NCBI GenBank assembly: GCA_019118365.1
Contig: DWZA01000091.1
Span: 1 to 64,000 of the forward strand
Length of the DNA: 64,000 nt
Reading direction: 5' to 3'
Origin: Candidatus Lachnoclostridium stercoravium
GTDB taxonomy: Bacteria > Bacillota > Clostridia > Lachnospirales > Lachnospiraceae
Shown piece after piece: positions 20,010 through 30,413 of the stretch. The position numbers and the translations under genes were made by a program. The notes beneath the pieces were generated by a model, which did no database searches, was not told the DNA's origin, and saw nothing but the letters and a program-made list of their open reading frames with translations. Within the stretch, counting starts at the first letter, position 1. The number at the start of each line of letters is the position of its first letter.

Positions 20010-21344
20010 TCAATATTTCCTGAGGTACTCGTTCACTTCCCAATCCGTTACATGGGTGCAGAACGCTTCCCACTCTTTTTCCTTCGCCGCCAGGTACTTT
20101 TCATAAATATCATTTCCCAGAACGCCGCGGATAAAGCTGCTGTTTCGAAACGCCTCGATCGCGTCTCCCATAGTGCGGGGAAGCCTGCGGATCCCCCGCT
20201 TTTCCCTCTCTTCTTCCGTCATGGCGTAGATATTTTCACAGACGCTTTCCGGCGGGACCATTTCTTTTTCGATCCCGTCTATTCCTGCAGCCAGGCAGAC
20301 AGCGAATACCAGGTACGGGTTGACCGCCGAATCCGGGAAGCAAAGTTCGATCTCAGTTTCTTCCTCTCTGTGGCAGGGCACTCTCATAAATACGCTTCCA
20401 TTGGACTGTTCCGACCACGCGATATAATTGGGCGCGCCGTATCCCGGCGTCAGCCTCTTATAGGAATTGATCAGCGGATTGGTAAGCAGCATCATCTCTT
20501 CCCCATGAGCCATGATGCCGGCGATAAACTGGTAAGCCGTCCTGCTGATACCAAGACGGTCGTTTGTGTCCTGGAATGCATTATTTCCCTGCCGGTCCAG
20601 AAGGCACACGTTTAAATGAAGGCCGGAACCGTTCGTCCCCTCCTTGGGCTTCGGCATAAAAGTTGCGTAAAGTCCGTGACGTTTAGCGATGTTTTTCACC
20701 GCCATGCGGAATGTCATGATATTGTCCGCGCCGGTCAGAGCCTCGCCCATATGCAGGTCGATCTCGTGCTGGGCCGGGGACATCTCATGGTAAGACGCTT
20801 CGATCTCAAATCCCATCTCTTCCAGGGAAAGTACAATGTCCCGGCGCACATTTTCCGCCAGATCGATAGGGCCTACGTCGAAATATCCGCCTCTTTCATG
20901 AGTGCTGGTAGTGGGGCTTCCTTCGTCGTCCGTATGGAACAGGAAAAATTCGCATTCCGGCTTTACCATAAACGTATATCCCCTGTCTTCCGCCGCTTTT
21001 ATTGCCCGCTTCAGCACATATCTGGGGTCGCTTTCAAAGCTCGTCCCGTCCGCCCGGTGGATATCGCAGATAAAGCGCCCTACCTTTCCCTGCTGCGGAC
21101 GCCATGGGAAGATCTCAAAGGTATCCAGATCCGGATACAGATACATGTCCGGCTCCTCGATCCGCATAAACCCTTCGATGCCGGAGCCGTCAAATCTGCA
21201 CTTGTTCTCTATCGCCCGCTCCAGCTGGCTGGCCGTTACCGCCACGTTTTTAAATGTTCCGAAAATATCCGTAAACTGGAGCCGTATAAATTCTACGTCT
21301 TCCTCCTCTGCCATACGGATGATATCTTCCTTTGTATATCTCAT
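20010..21344 (-). CDS. glnA: Type I glutamine synthetase
   Basis: EFIRLQFTDIFGTFKNVAV, GSGIEGFMRIEEPDMYLYPD, NGSGLHLN, NSYKRLTPGYGAPNYIAWS. Confidence 0.96.
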   Translation of the reverse strand: MRYTKEDIIRMAEEEDVEFIRLQFTDIFGTFKNVAVTASQLERAIENKCRFDGSGIEGFMRIEEPDMYLYPDLDTFEIFPWRPQQGKVGRFICDIHRADGTSFESDPRYVLKRAIKAAEDRGYTFMVKPECEFFLFHTDDEGSPTTSTHERGGYFDVGPIDLAENVRRDIVLSLEEMGFEIEASYHEMSPAQHEIDLHMGEALTGADNIMTFRMAVKNIAKRHGLYATFMPKPKEGTNGSGLHLNVCLLDRQGNNAFQDTNDRLGISRTAYQFIAGIMAHGEEMMLLTNPLINSYKRLTPGYGAPNYIAWSEQSNGSVFMRVPCHREEETEIELCFPDSAVNPYLVFAVCLAAGIDGIEKEMVPPESVCENIYAMTEEEREKRGIRRLPRTMGDAIEAFRNSSFIRGVLGNDIYEKYLAAKEKEWEAFCTHVTDWEVNEYLRKY

Positions 21345-21428
21345 ATCATTCTCCTATCCGCCGTCCGCCCGCAGAAGGCTTTCCGCTTTTTGTTCATTTG
21401 ACCCTGGTATCATACTATCATACGGAAG

Positions 21429-21465
21429 CGCAAACTGCAATAATCGCAAACTGCAATTCGCAAAG
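21429..21465 (-). repeat. Tandem direct repeats in the glnA upstream region (ATTGCAGTTTGCG x2 plus partial third)
   Basis: Plus-strand cgcaaactgcaat at 21429..21441 and 21445..21457, then cgcaaa. Confidence 0.85.
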
Positions 21466-21479
21466 TAAAAGCTTGAAAC

Positions 21480-21539
21480 GGCCATAGAAAAGCGCAGGTT
21501 TCTTTTGCATTTGCAAAAGAAACCTGCACTTTTATGGCC
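21480..21539. terminator. 60-nt hairpin between xylB and glnA; likely bidirectional terminator or leader structure
   Basis: ggccatagaaaagcgcaggtttcttttgca/tgcaaaagaaacctgcacttttatggcc. Confidence 0.6.
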
Positions 21540-21631
21540 TGTTCTATTCCGATCGAAAAGGATTCGTATATGTAATTTTGCGGATCGCAGATAAGGTGAA
21601 ACCGGAACAAGTGAAAGACCGCTTGCCCTTA

Positions 21632-23110
21632 TCAGGTCTGCTCTGCTATCTTATCAAATACATCTTTTAACGCCGGATAGATCTCCTTAAATACCCGGTA
21701 TTTCTTTTCATACTTTTCCGCCAGTTCCGGCTTCGGCTCAACCGTATCCACGATCTCTACGATCGCCCTGGCAGCTTCTTCTACGGAAGGATATTCCCCG
21801 CAGGCTACTGCGGCAAGCATAGCGCCTCCCAAAGCCGGTCCTTCTTCCGAGCGTATCACATCGATCTTCATGTTCAGGATATTCGCGATCATCTTCTTCC
21901 ACAGAGGGCTCTTGGCCCCGCCGCCGCAGATCGTGGCCCGCGGGATCTCCAGCCCCTGGGCTCTGGCTACTTCCAGGGAATCGCGGATGGCAAAAGCCAC
22001 TCCCTCCAGCACGGCCTGGGTCATATCTTCCCTTGTGGTATCCATCGTCAGGCCGGTAAAGGTTCCTCTGGCGTTTGGATTGTTGTGTGGGGAACGTTCC
22101 CCCATAAGATACGGCAGGAAGAATACGTGGTTGTCACCAAGCTTTTCGATCTTTTTCTGCTCTCCGCCGTAATCATCCGTCCGGATGATATCGTCCATCC
22201 ACCACTTATTGCAGGACGCCGCGCTGAGCATGCAGCCCATCAGATGATAATGGCCGTCCGCATGGGCGAAAGCATGGAGCGCATTGTATTTATCCACGCA
22301 GAAATCTCTGCTGGAAATAAAGACCGTACCGCTGGTCCCCAGGGAGATATTGCACTTTCCATTGCCCACCGTGCCTGTGCCGATGGCTGCGGCCGCGTTG
22401 TCGCCCGCTCCCGCGGCGACAATACAGCTTTCCGGAAGCCCCAGCTCCTTTGCTACGTCCGGCAGGACTGTCCCTGTGGCTTCGTAGCTCTCATACAGCT
22501 TTGGCAGCTGCCGTTCTTCTACGCCGCAGATCTCCATCATCTCTTTTGACCAGCAGCGGTTCTTTACATCCACCAGGAGCATGCCGGAAGCATCTGAGTA
22601 ATCGGAAGAATGGACCCCGGTCAGCTTATAGGCGATATAATCCTTCGGCAGCATGATCTTTTCGATCCTTGCAAAATTTTCCGGCTCATTTTCCTTTACC
22701 CATAAGATCTTCGGCGCTGTAAAACCGGCAAAGGCGATGTTGGCCGTATATGCGGACAATTTATCTTTTCCGATCACATTGTTTAAGTAGTCGGTCTGCT
22801 TCTGGGTCCTCCCGTCGTTCCACAGGATCGCCGGCCGGATCACCTGATCGTCCTTATCCAGGATGACGAGGCCGTGCATCTGGCCGCCGAAGCTAAGGCC
22901 CGCTATCTGGCTTTTATCAAAGCCTTCTGTCAGCTGACGGATCCCTTCCTTTGTCTCTCTCCACCAGTCGTCCGGATCCTGCTCCGACCATCCCGGATGG
23001 GGGAATGCGATAGGGTACTCCCTGGAAACGATCCTTTCTATTTTTCCGGAACCGTCCATCATAAGGAGCTTGACGGAAGAGGTTCCCAGATCCACTCCAA
23101 TATAATACAT
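21632..23110 (-). CDS. xylB: Xylulokinase
   Basis: YYIGVDLGTSSVKLLMMD, GLSFGGQMHGLVILD, AILWNDGRTQKQT. Confidence 0.93.
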   Translation of the reverse strand: MYYIGVDLGTSSVKLLMMDGSGKIERIVSREYPIAFPHPGWSEQDPDDWWRETKEGIRQLTEGFDKSQIAGLSFGGQMHGLVILDKDDQVIRPAILWNDGRTQKQTDYLNNVIGKDKLSAYTANIAFAGFTAPKILWVKENEPENFARIEKIMLPKDYIAYKLTGVHSSDYSDASGMLLVDVKNRCWSKEMMEICGVEERQLPKLYESYEATGTVLPDVAKELGLPESCIVAAGAGDNAAAAIGTGTVGNGKCNISLGTSGTVFISSRDFCVDKYNALHAFAHADGHYHLMGCMLSAASCNKWWMDDIIRTDDYGGEQKKIEKLGDNHVFFLPYLMGERSPHNNPNARGTFTGLTMDTTREDMTQAVLEGVAFAIRDSLEVARAQGLEIPRATICGGGAKSPLWKKMIANILNMKIDVIRSEEGPALGGAMLAAVACGEYPSVEEAARAIVEIVDTVEPKPELAEKYEKKYRVFKEIYPALKDVFDKIAEQT

Positions 23111-23125
23111 CGTTTGTCTCCTTCT

Positions 23126-24607
23126 TTATGCAAACGGATTTTCCGTCGGATACATCATGCCCTTTGGCTGGTTAAATCCGATGTCGGTCACTCCAAGATA
23201 TTTGAATACTTCAAACAGAGCCTTTCCGTAATGGCCGAAAGCTACCGCCCCGTGATGAGGGAAGTTCTTCTCGATCAGGACATGGCGGTAGAACCTGCCC
23301 ATTTCCGGAATAGCGAATATGCCGATGGAACCGAAGGAACGTGTGGCTACCGGAAGCACCTCGCCCTCTGCCACATAAGCGCGCAGCTTGCAGTCTGCTG
23401 TGCTCTGAAGGCGGAAGAAGGTGATGTCTCCAGGAACGATATCTCCTTCCAGAGTTCCCTGGGTCACTTCTTCCGGCAGGGATCTTGCCATGATCATCTG
23501 ATATTTCATGGAGCATGCGGCCAGTTTTCTGGAACAGGTGTTGCCGCAGTGGAAGCCCATAAATGTATCCTTGTGGGTATATGGGAATTTACCCTTGATA
23601 TCCTCCTCATACATGTCGTCCGGAACGCTGTTGTTGATATCCAGCAGGGTAACGGCATCCAGGCTTACGCAGGTGCCGATAAATTCGCTGAGGGCGCCGT
23701 AGATATCCACCTCGCAGGATACGGGGATCCCCATTCCGGTGAGGCGGCTGTTTACATAGCAGGGTACAAAGCCGAACTGGGTCTGGAATGCCGGCCAGCA
23801 TTTTCCGGCGATAGCCACATATTTCCGATAGCCTCTGTGAGCCTCTACCCAGTCAAGCAGAGTCAGCTCATACTGGGCGAGCTTCGGCAGGATCTCCGGC
23901 TTCTGGTTGCCTGCTCCCAGCTCTTTCTCCATATCCTTTACTACGTCCGGGATCCTTGGATCTCCGTCATGTTTGTGGTACGCTTCAAAAAGATCCAGTT
24001 CTGAGTTTTCCTCGATCTCCACGCCCAGATTGTAAAGCTGCTGGATCGGCGCGTTGCATGCCAGGAAATTTAACGGTCTTGGACCGAAGCTTATGATCTT
24101 TAAGCTGGAAAGTCCGATGAGAGTCCTTGCGATGGGAAGGAAATCATGGATCATATCGGCGCATTCTGCAGCCGTGCCTACGGGATATTCCGGAATATAC
24201 GCCTTTACCCCTCTCAGCTTTAAGTTGTAGCTGGCGTTTAACATGCCGCAGTAAGCGTCGCCTCTGCCCTGATGAAGGTTGTCTCCGCTCTCCTCCGCAG
24301 CCGCCAGAAACATCACCGGTCCGTCAAAATGCTTTGCTAAAAGCGTCTCGGAGATCTCCGGTCCGAAGTTGCCAAGATATACCGCCAGGGCGTTGCAGCC
24401 TGCCTTCCTGATATCCTCCAGCGCCTGCACCATGTGGATCTCGCTCTCCACGATGCAGACCGGACACTCGTAGATATCTTTTTCGTCGTATTTCGCCTTA
24501 TATGCCTCTGTAAGAGCATTTCTCCTGTTTACAGACAGGCTCTCCGGAAAGCAGTCCCTGCTGACTGCCACAATACCAACTTTTACTTCAGGAATATTGT
24601 TCATCAT
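23126..24607 (-). CDS. L-fucose/L-arabinose isomerase family protein
   Basis: 493 aa; KVGIVAVSRDCFPESLSVNRR, EYPVGTAAECADMIHDFLPIARTLIG; adjacent to xylulokinase and sugar ABC genes. Confidence 0.8.
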   Translation of the reverse strand: MMNNIPEVKVGIVAVSRDCFPESLSVNRRNALTEAYKAKYDEKDIYECPVCIVESEIHMVQALEDIRKAGCNALAVYLGNFGPEISETLLAKHFDGPVMFLAAAEESGDNLHQGRGDAYCGMLNASYNLKLRGVKAYIPEYPVGTAAECADMIHDFLPIARTLIGLSSLKIISFGPRPLNFLACNAPIQQLYNLGVEIEENSELDLFEAYHKHDGDPRIPDVVKDMEKELGAGNQKPEILPKLAQYELTLLDWVEAHRGYRKYVAIAGKCWPAFQTQFGFVPCYVNSRLTGMGIPVSCEVDIYGALSEFIGTCVSLDAVTLLDINNSVPDDMYEEDIKGKFPYTHKDTFMGFHCGNTCSRKLAACSMKYQMIMARSLPEEVTQGTLEGDIVPGDITFFRLQSTADCKLRAYVAEGEVLPVATRSFGSIGIFAIPEMGRFYRHVLIEKNFPHHGAVAFGHYGKALFEVFKYLGVTDIGFNQPKGMMYPTENPFA

Positions 24608-24628
24608 GTCCTCTCTCCTTTTTATCCT

Positions 24629-25252
24629 TTAATCTATTGACAGGTTCTCTCCCTTCAGGCCGATAAACGCGCCCTCCGGCAGTCCGCCCTCTTCATGGCC
24701 GATCAGCCACTTGTTGCGGGCAAACAAAAGCCTGTCTTCCGCGATCGTTTTTGACGCTTCTATGTCTGTGTTCGTTCCTTTTGGCAGTATGACCACGCAC
24801 TGGAAACCGCTTTCGTCCACATGGCACGGCGCGTAGTGGAGCGTCGTGGCGTACACCTCGATCACCGTCCCTGCCGGAACAAGGAAAGCCTCCATCTTCG
24901 CCGTATCATAAGTAAAATCCTCTTCAATATCCTGCTGCTTTCCCAGGATCAGGACAAGATCCGTCGCCGCGATATTGATCTCGGAATCCCTGTGATACTC
25001 TACCGCGTTCAGCTTCTTATTATGGCCGTTGCAGTATCCCAGCTGTATCGGCATGCCTCCGTAAAGGCTCTGCGCCGCCGCTTCCGCGTTTTTGCAGGCC
25101 TCCAGCCCTTCGTCCGACGGGGTATAGACCACTCCGTCCGGGACCGGCGTCTTTTTCATAGCCTCCAGGATATCGCCGCAGGGAAATCCCCCGATCATTC
25201 TTCCATAGGGAGCGAACGCCCTGTCCGTTACTTTTTGGATCTTCATGACCAT
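24629..25252 (-). CDS. DUF4867-like sugar-cluster protein (cupin-like)
   Basis: Position in sugar cluster; FLVPAGTVIEVYATTLHYAPCHVDESGFQCVVILPKGTNTD. Confidence 0.65.
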   Translation of the reverse strand: MVMKIQKVTDRAFAPYGRMIGGFPCGDILEAMKKTPVPDGVVYTPSDEGLEACKNAEAAAQSLYGGMPIQLGYCNGHNKKLNAVEYHRDSEINIAATDLVLILGKQQDIEEDFTYDTAKMEAFLVPAGTVIEVYATTLHYAPCHVDESGFQCVVILPKGTNTDIEASKTIAEDRLLFARNKWLIGHEEGGLPEGAFIGLKGENLSID

Positions 25253-25273
25253 CGTCTCCTCTCTTTTCAGATA

Positions 25274-26446
25274 TTACTTCGCGATAAAGGATTTTCTCTT
25301 GCTGACTACGTCGAAGATTACCGCTGCCAGCAGAACGCCGCCCTTTACAACTTTCTGCAGGTTCTGGTCAACGCCCATGATGCTCATGCCCAGGTTCAGG
25401 ACGCCCATCAGGGTAGCGCCGACGATAACTCCCGGAACTGTGCCAACGCCGCCGTATGCGGACGCGCCGCCGATAAAGCAAGCGCCGATGGCGTCCATCT
25501 CGTAGTTATTTCCTGCCGTCGGGTTGGCGGAATTCAGACGGGCGACGGTTACCATGGCGGCAACTGCTGAAAGAAGGCCCATGTTCAGATATGCCTGGAA
25601 ATATACCAGATTCGTATTGATACCGGAAAGCTTTGTGGCCTTTTCATTTCCTCCTACTGCGTAAAAATAACGTCCTGTAGTGGTCTTGGAAGCGATATAG
25701 CTGTAGATACCGATGATCGCCGCAACCCATACCAGAGAGTTCGGGATTCCCTTGTACTGTGCCAGACGGAACATAAATGCCAGAACGACCGCACAGATGA
25801 TAAACATCTTAATTATAACACCAGTAAGGGGAGGAACGCGATAGCCTTTTGCGATTCTTCTCTGCCTTCCTGAAAAAACGATAATGATATAGACTGCGCA
25901 TGCCAGAAGGCCGGCTGCAAAACAGGTGATATTGAATCCGTCTCCGCCAAAGAAATCCGGAACATAATTGTTAAACAGATCCAGAAATCCTTCCGGAACC
26001 GGAGATAATGTCATACCCTGGAGAACTACGTTGGAAAGGCCGCGGAACATCAGCATGCCTGCCAGCGTAACGATAAACGGTGGGATCCGCACATAGGCGA
26101 TCCAGAATCCCTGCCACGCGCCTACCAGGATACCGATCACTGCCATGACTAAAAGGGTTATGTACGGGTTAAATCCATGCTCGATCATCATCTTTCCGCC
26201 GATGGCTCCTACAAAACATACTACGGAACCTACGGAAAGGTCGATGTTGCCGCCGGTAAGGATACAGAACAGCATACCGGTCGCCAGGATAAATACATAG
26301 GCGTTCTGGGCGATCAGGTTGTTTACGTTCTGAGGCAGGAGCATCTTTCCTTCTGTGTTTACGGTAAACAGAATGATGATCACCGCAAGGGCAATGACCA
26401 TTGTATATTTTTTAAAAGCTTCCGAGATTTTTATCTTATTATCCAT
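25274..26446 (-). CDS. Multiple-monosaccharide/xylose-type ABC transporter permease
   Basis: LTGGNIDLSVGSVVCFVGAI, GGASAYGGVGTVPGVIVGATLMGVLNLGMSIMG. Confidence 0.92.
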   Translation of the reverse strand: MDNKIKISEAFKKYTMVIALAVIIILFTVNTEGKMLLPQNVNNLIAQNAYVFILATGMLFCILTGGNIDLSVGSVVCFVGAIGGKMMIEHGFNPYITLLVMAVIGILVGAWQGFWIAYVRIPPFIVTLAGMLMFRGLSNVVLQGMTLSPVPEGFLDLFNNYVPDFFGGDGFNITCFAAGLLACAVYIIIVFSGRQRRIAKGYRVPPLTGVIIKMFIICAVVLAFMFRLAQYKGIPNSLVWVAAIIGIYSYIASKTTTGRYFYAVGGNEKATKLSGINTNLVYFQAYLNMGLLSAVAAMVTVARLNSANPTAGNNYEMDAIGACFIGGASAYGGVGTVPGVIVGATLMGVLNLGMSIMGVDQNLQKVVKGGVLLAAVIFDVVSKRKSFIAK

Positions 26447-26449
26447 GAT

Positions 26450-27988
26450 CTATTCTCCTTTATCCGATTTCAGAATACATGCCATGATGGACTGCTGGGT
26501 AGCTTCCTCTGCCTTCATCTCTCCCACGATCTTTCCCTCGTTCATGATGTAGATCCTGTCCGACATTCCCAGGACCTCAGGAAGCTCTGATGAGATCATG
26601 ATCACCGATTTCCCGGCCGCCACAAGGTCGTTGATGATGCAGTAGATCTCATACTTCGCGCCTACGTCGATCCCTCTGGTAGGCTCGTCTAAGATCAGCA
26701 CCTCAGGCTCCGTGAACATCCATTTCGCCAACAGCACCTTCTGCTGGTTGCCGCCGCTTAAGTTTCCTACGTTCTGCTCTACAGACGGGCATTTCGTCTT
26801 CAGTTTCTCCCTGTACTCGTCTGCGATCAGAAATTCTTTGTCTTTATCAATAACCTTATGGCTGCTCACCGCGTCCATATTGGAAAGAGTCGTATTGATC
26901 TTAATCGGGTTGCTTAAGATCAGTCCGTTTCCTTTTCTGTCTTCCGTTACATAGGCGATCTTATGCTTAATGGCGTCTTCGATGGAATGGAGCTTTACCT
27001 CTGTTCCGTTTAAAAACAGCTGGCCACTGATATTGACGCCGTAGCTTTTTCCAAAGACGCTCATTGCCAGCTCTGTCCTGCCTGCCCCCATCAGCCCGCA
27101 GATACCTACCACTTCGCCTTTATGGATGTTCAGAGATACGTTGTCCACCACTTTTCTGTCTGAATACAGCGGGTGATAAACATTCCAGTTTCTGATCTCC
27201 ATAGCTACGCCGCCGATGTGCTTCTTTTCCCTTTTCGGGAAACGGTCGGTCAGTTCACGTCCTACCATTCCCTGGATGATCCTGTCCTCGGAAATATCGT
27301 CTTTCTTCTTGTCGAGAGTCTCTATGGTGGAACCGTCCCGGATGACCGTGATCTTATCCGCTACATAGGCGATCTCGTTCAGCTTATGGGAAATGATGAT
27401 CGATGTCATTCCCTCTGACTTAAATTTTAAAAGGAGTTCCAGGAGGGCTTTGGAATCATCCTCGTTTAAGGAAGCGGTCGGTTCGTCCAGGATCAGCAGC
27501 TTCGCATGCTTTGCAAGGGCCTTGGCGATCTCTACCAGCTGCTGTTTGCCTACGCCAATGTCTTTGACCAGGGTATGGGACGACTCCTTCAGACCCACGA
27601 TCTCCAGATATTTATCCGCTTCTCCATAAGTTTCATTCCAGTTTATACTGTAACTCTTTCCCCGCTCATTTCCCAGGTACATGTTCTCCCCGATGGACAT
27701 GTACGGGATCAGCGCCAGTTCCTGATGGATGATGACGATCCCCTTCTCCTCGCTGTCACTGATCTTGTTGAATTTACATACCTCGCCGTTGTAAATGATA
27801 TCTCCCTCGTAGGAGCCGTATGGATAAATGCCGCTGAGAACATTCATCAGAGTGGACTTTCCGGCTCCGTTCTCGCCTACAAGGGCGTGGATCTCTCCTT
27901 CTTCCACCTGCAGGTTTACGTTATCGAGGGCTTTTACCCCTGGGAAGGTCTTCACGATATTCTTCATTTCCAGAAGTATTTTTGCCAA
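26450..27988 (-). CDS. Multiple-monosaccharide/xylose-type ABC transporter ATP-binding protein (two ATPase domains)
   Basis: [47 protein letters not shown]. Confidence 0.94.
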   Translation of the reverse strand: MAKILLEMKNIVKTFPGVKALDNVNLQVEEGEIHALVGENGAGKSTLMNVLSGIYPYGSYEGDIIYNGEVCKFNKISDSEEKGIVIIHQELALIPYMSIGENMYLGNERGKSYSINWNETYGEADKYLEIVGLKESSHTLVKDIGVGKQQLVEIAKALAKHAKLLILDEPTASLNEDDSKALLELLLKFKSEGMTSIIISHKLNEIAYVADKITVIRDGSTIETLDKKKDDISEDRIIQGMVGRELTDRFPKREKKHIGGVAMEIRNWNVYHPLYSDRKVVDNVSLNIHKGEVVGICGLMGAGRTELAMSVFGKSYGVNISGQLFLNGTEVKLHSIEDAIKHKIAYVTEDRKGNGLILSNPIKINTTLSNMDAVSSHKVIDKDKEFLIADEYREKLKTKCPSVEQNVGNLSGGNQQKVLLAKWMFTEPEVLILDEPTRGIDVGAKYEIYCIINDLVAAGKSVIMISSELPEVLGMSDRIYIMNEGKIVGEMKAEEATQQSIMACILKSDKGE

Positions 27989-28071
27989 TCTATTTCCCTC
28001 CTAACTGAAGTGCAGGGGGCTTTTCAAACCTCCTGCACTGAATAATTAGCCTGACTTTATGCTGCTGACGA

Positions 28072-29217
28072 TCACTGTAACTGATCTTCTGTATAATAGC
28101 CGGAGTCAATAAGCATTTCTTTGTAGTTATCGATAGTTACTACTACCGGTTCGCAAAGATAGGTAGGAATGATACCTGTTCCGTTGTCGTAGGACTCTGT
28201 ATCGTTTACTTCTGCTTCTCCGCCCTGCATAACCGCGTCAACCATCTTTACTACCTGGGATGCCAGAGTTCTTGTATCTTTAAATACAGACATTGCCTGT
28301 TTTCCTGCTACCAGGTTCTTTACGTTCGCGATATCGCAGTCCTGTCCGGTAATGATCGGATATTCTCCTGTATAAGAAGAAGCCAGAGCGTTTTCTACGC
28401 CAAGGGCCGTGGAGTCGTTGGAGCAGAGAACTGCGTGTAATGTAGTGCCGTCAGAATAGTTGCCTGCGATAATGGTATCCATTCTGTTCTGAGCTTTTTC
28501 AGAATCCCAGTTTGCCGTAGCAACCTGCTCAAATGTGGTCTGTCCGGATTTTACGACCAGCTTTCCGGAATCAATATACGGCTGGAGCACGTCCATAGCG
28601 CCGCCGAAGAAGAATACGCAGTTATTGTCCGCCGGGTCGCCGGTAAAGAGCTCGATGTTGAACGGGCCGTCCTGGTTCTCCAGGTCAAGGGCTTCTACCA
28701 GATATTCGCCCTGTTTCTGGCCTACCATGTAGTTATCAAATGTAGCGTAATAGGTGACCGCGTCGGAGTTCATAAGCAGACGGTCGTAAGAGATTACCGG
28801 GATCCCTGCTTCCTTTGCCTGGCTTAACGGTTCTCCTAAGGAGCTTCCGTCGATGGATGCGATAACCAGCATCTCGCAGCCATTGGAGATCATATTTTCT
28901 ACCTGGGATACCTGGGTCTGTACATCGTTGGACGCATACTGCAGGTCAACCTCATATCCTGCCGCTTCCAGTTCCGCTTTCATATTAGAGCCGTCCTGGT
29001 TCCATCTCTGCAGGTCCTTTGTAGGCATTGCAACGCCGATCAGATGAGAACCGCCTTCCGCAGCATCCCCTGCCTCTGCAGCGTCCCCCGCCGCTTCCGT
29101 TCCTGCCGCTTCAGAAGCCGGAGCCTCTGTCTCGCTTTCAGACGATGAGCCGCAGCCTGCCGCTAAGCCCATAACCATAACGCTGGCCAGCACTGTTGCA
29201 AAAATTTTCTTTTTCAT
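28072..29217 (-). CDS. Sugar ABC transporter substrate-binding lipoprotein
   Basis: Signal peptide MKKKIFATVLASVMVMGLAAGCGSSS; periplasmic-binding fold. Confidence 0.92.
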   Translation of the reverse strand: MKKKIFATVLASVMVMGLAAGCGSSSESETEAPASEAAGTEAAGDAAEAGDAAEGGSHLIGVAMPTKDLQRWNQDGSNMKAELEAAGYEVDLQYASNDVQTQVSQVENMISNGCEMLVIASIDGSSLGEPLSQAKEAGIPVISYDRLLMNSDAVTYYATFDNYMVGQKQGEYLVEALDLENQDGPFNIELFTGDPADNNCVFFFGGAMDVLQPYIDSGKLVVKSGQTTFEQVATANWDSEKAQNRMDTIIAGNYSDGTTLHAVLCSNDSTALGVENALASSYTGEYPIITGQDCDIANVKNLVAGKQAMSVFKDTRTLASQVVKMVDAVMQGGEAEVNDTESYDNGTGIIPTYLCEPVVVTIDNYKEMLIDSGYYTEDQLQ

Positions 29218-29367
29218 AGAAATCCTCCTCCATTTGTTTTTGATGGTCTTACTATACCACAGCCCCGTCTGGACTTGCTTGCCGCCCTTCTGCACAGAAA
29301 TGCCAGGATGCAAAAATGCCCTGTGTGAACAGGACATTTTTGCAGTCAAATATGTGCTATCCTTATG

Positions 29368-30408
29368 CTACTTTTCGTTCAGATATACTTCCTCCCTGGA
29401 ATGAAATCCTCCTTTTATGATCACCTCGTCCATATTCTCCTTCGTTACCGCCATCGGCGCCATCTCCACATAGGGCACGTCGTAGGTCCCATCGCTGATG
29501 GTACGGGTTATCTCTGAAATATCCTCTCCCATCGCCAGCCGGTATGCATATCCCGCCGCGATCCTGGCTTCTTCTTCAATGGCTTTGAAGGCCGTCATTT
29601 CCTGGGTTCCCGCGATGATCCTCTGGCAGGCCACCAGATCTCCGTCCTGGCCTGTAAGCACCACCTTTCCCGCCAGCCTCTCTTCTGAAAGACCGCGGAA
29701 TACCTGGGTCGCCAGGTCGTCGTTTCCGCAGATGATCCCCTTTACATTTCTGGTAAGCTTCAGGCCTTCCTTTACGTAAGTATAAGCATTTTCCGCCAGC
29801 CAGTCTTCGCAGTTCGCCTCAAAGACCACTTCCAGTTCTGTTCCTTCCAGAACTTTATCTATGCCTTCCCGCACCTGCGCCACATTGTTGTCTGATTCCG
29901 GTCCCTGGATCAGGAAGATCTCCCCGCCGTCCGGAAGGTTCTCCGCCAGGCTTTCCGCCATCAGCTCTCCCACCTTCTCGTTATTAAAGGAAATGTACAG
30001 ATCCGCGCCGGAATTTTTTATCATTCTGTCGTACGCCACTGTCTTGATCCCTGCGTCCTTGGCTCTGCGCATAACGTCGGTGAGAGCTTCGCTGTCGCCG
30101 GCTACGACTACGATCACATCCACACCTTTCTCTATAAAATACTCGATCTGGGAGATCTGCTCCTCCACGTCTCCGTTGGCGTTCTGCACATTTACTTCCC
30201 CTCCCAGCTCCTTGATCGTGGAAACAAACACGTCCCTGTCCCGGATCCACCGTTCGATCACAAAGGAATCAAAGCTCAGGCCGATCTGAGGCACGTCCCT
30301 TTGTTCTTCTCTCTCCGTGGGGGCAGACGTTTCTTTTTCACCGCAGCCGGACAGTCCCAGCGCGGCTGCAGCAAGCAGCGCAGCTCCCGCACACACCCAT
30401 TTTTTCAT
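29368..30408 (-). CDS. Second sugar-binding lipoprotein, adjacent to the two-component genes
   Basis: LAAAALGLSGCGEKETS lipobox; GLSFDSFVIERWIRDRDVF. Confidence 0.88.
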   Translation of the reverse strand: MKKWVCAGAALLAAAALGLSGCGEKETSAPTEREEQRDVPQIGLSFDSFVIERWIRDRDVFVSTIKELGGEVNVQNANGDVEEQISQIEYFIEKGVDVIVVVAGDSEALTDVMRRAKDAGIKTVAYDRMIKNSGADLYISFNNEKVGELMAESLAENLPDGGEIFLIQGPESDNNVAQVREGIDKVLEGTELEVVFEANCEDWLAENAYTYVKEGLKLTRNVKGIICGNDDLATQVFRGLSEERLAGKVVLTGQDGDLVACQRIIAGTQEMTAFKAIEEEARIAAGYAYRLAMGEDISEITRTISDGTYDVPYVEMAPMAVTKENMDEVIIKGGFHSREEVYLNEK

Positions 30409-30413
30409 AATTT

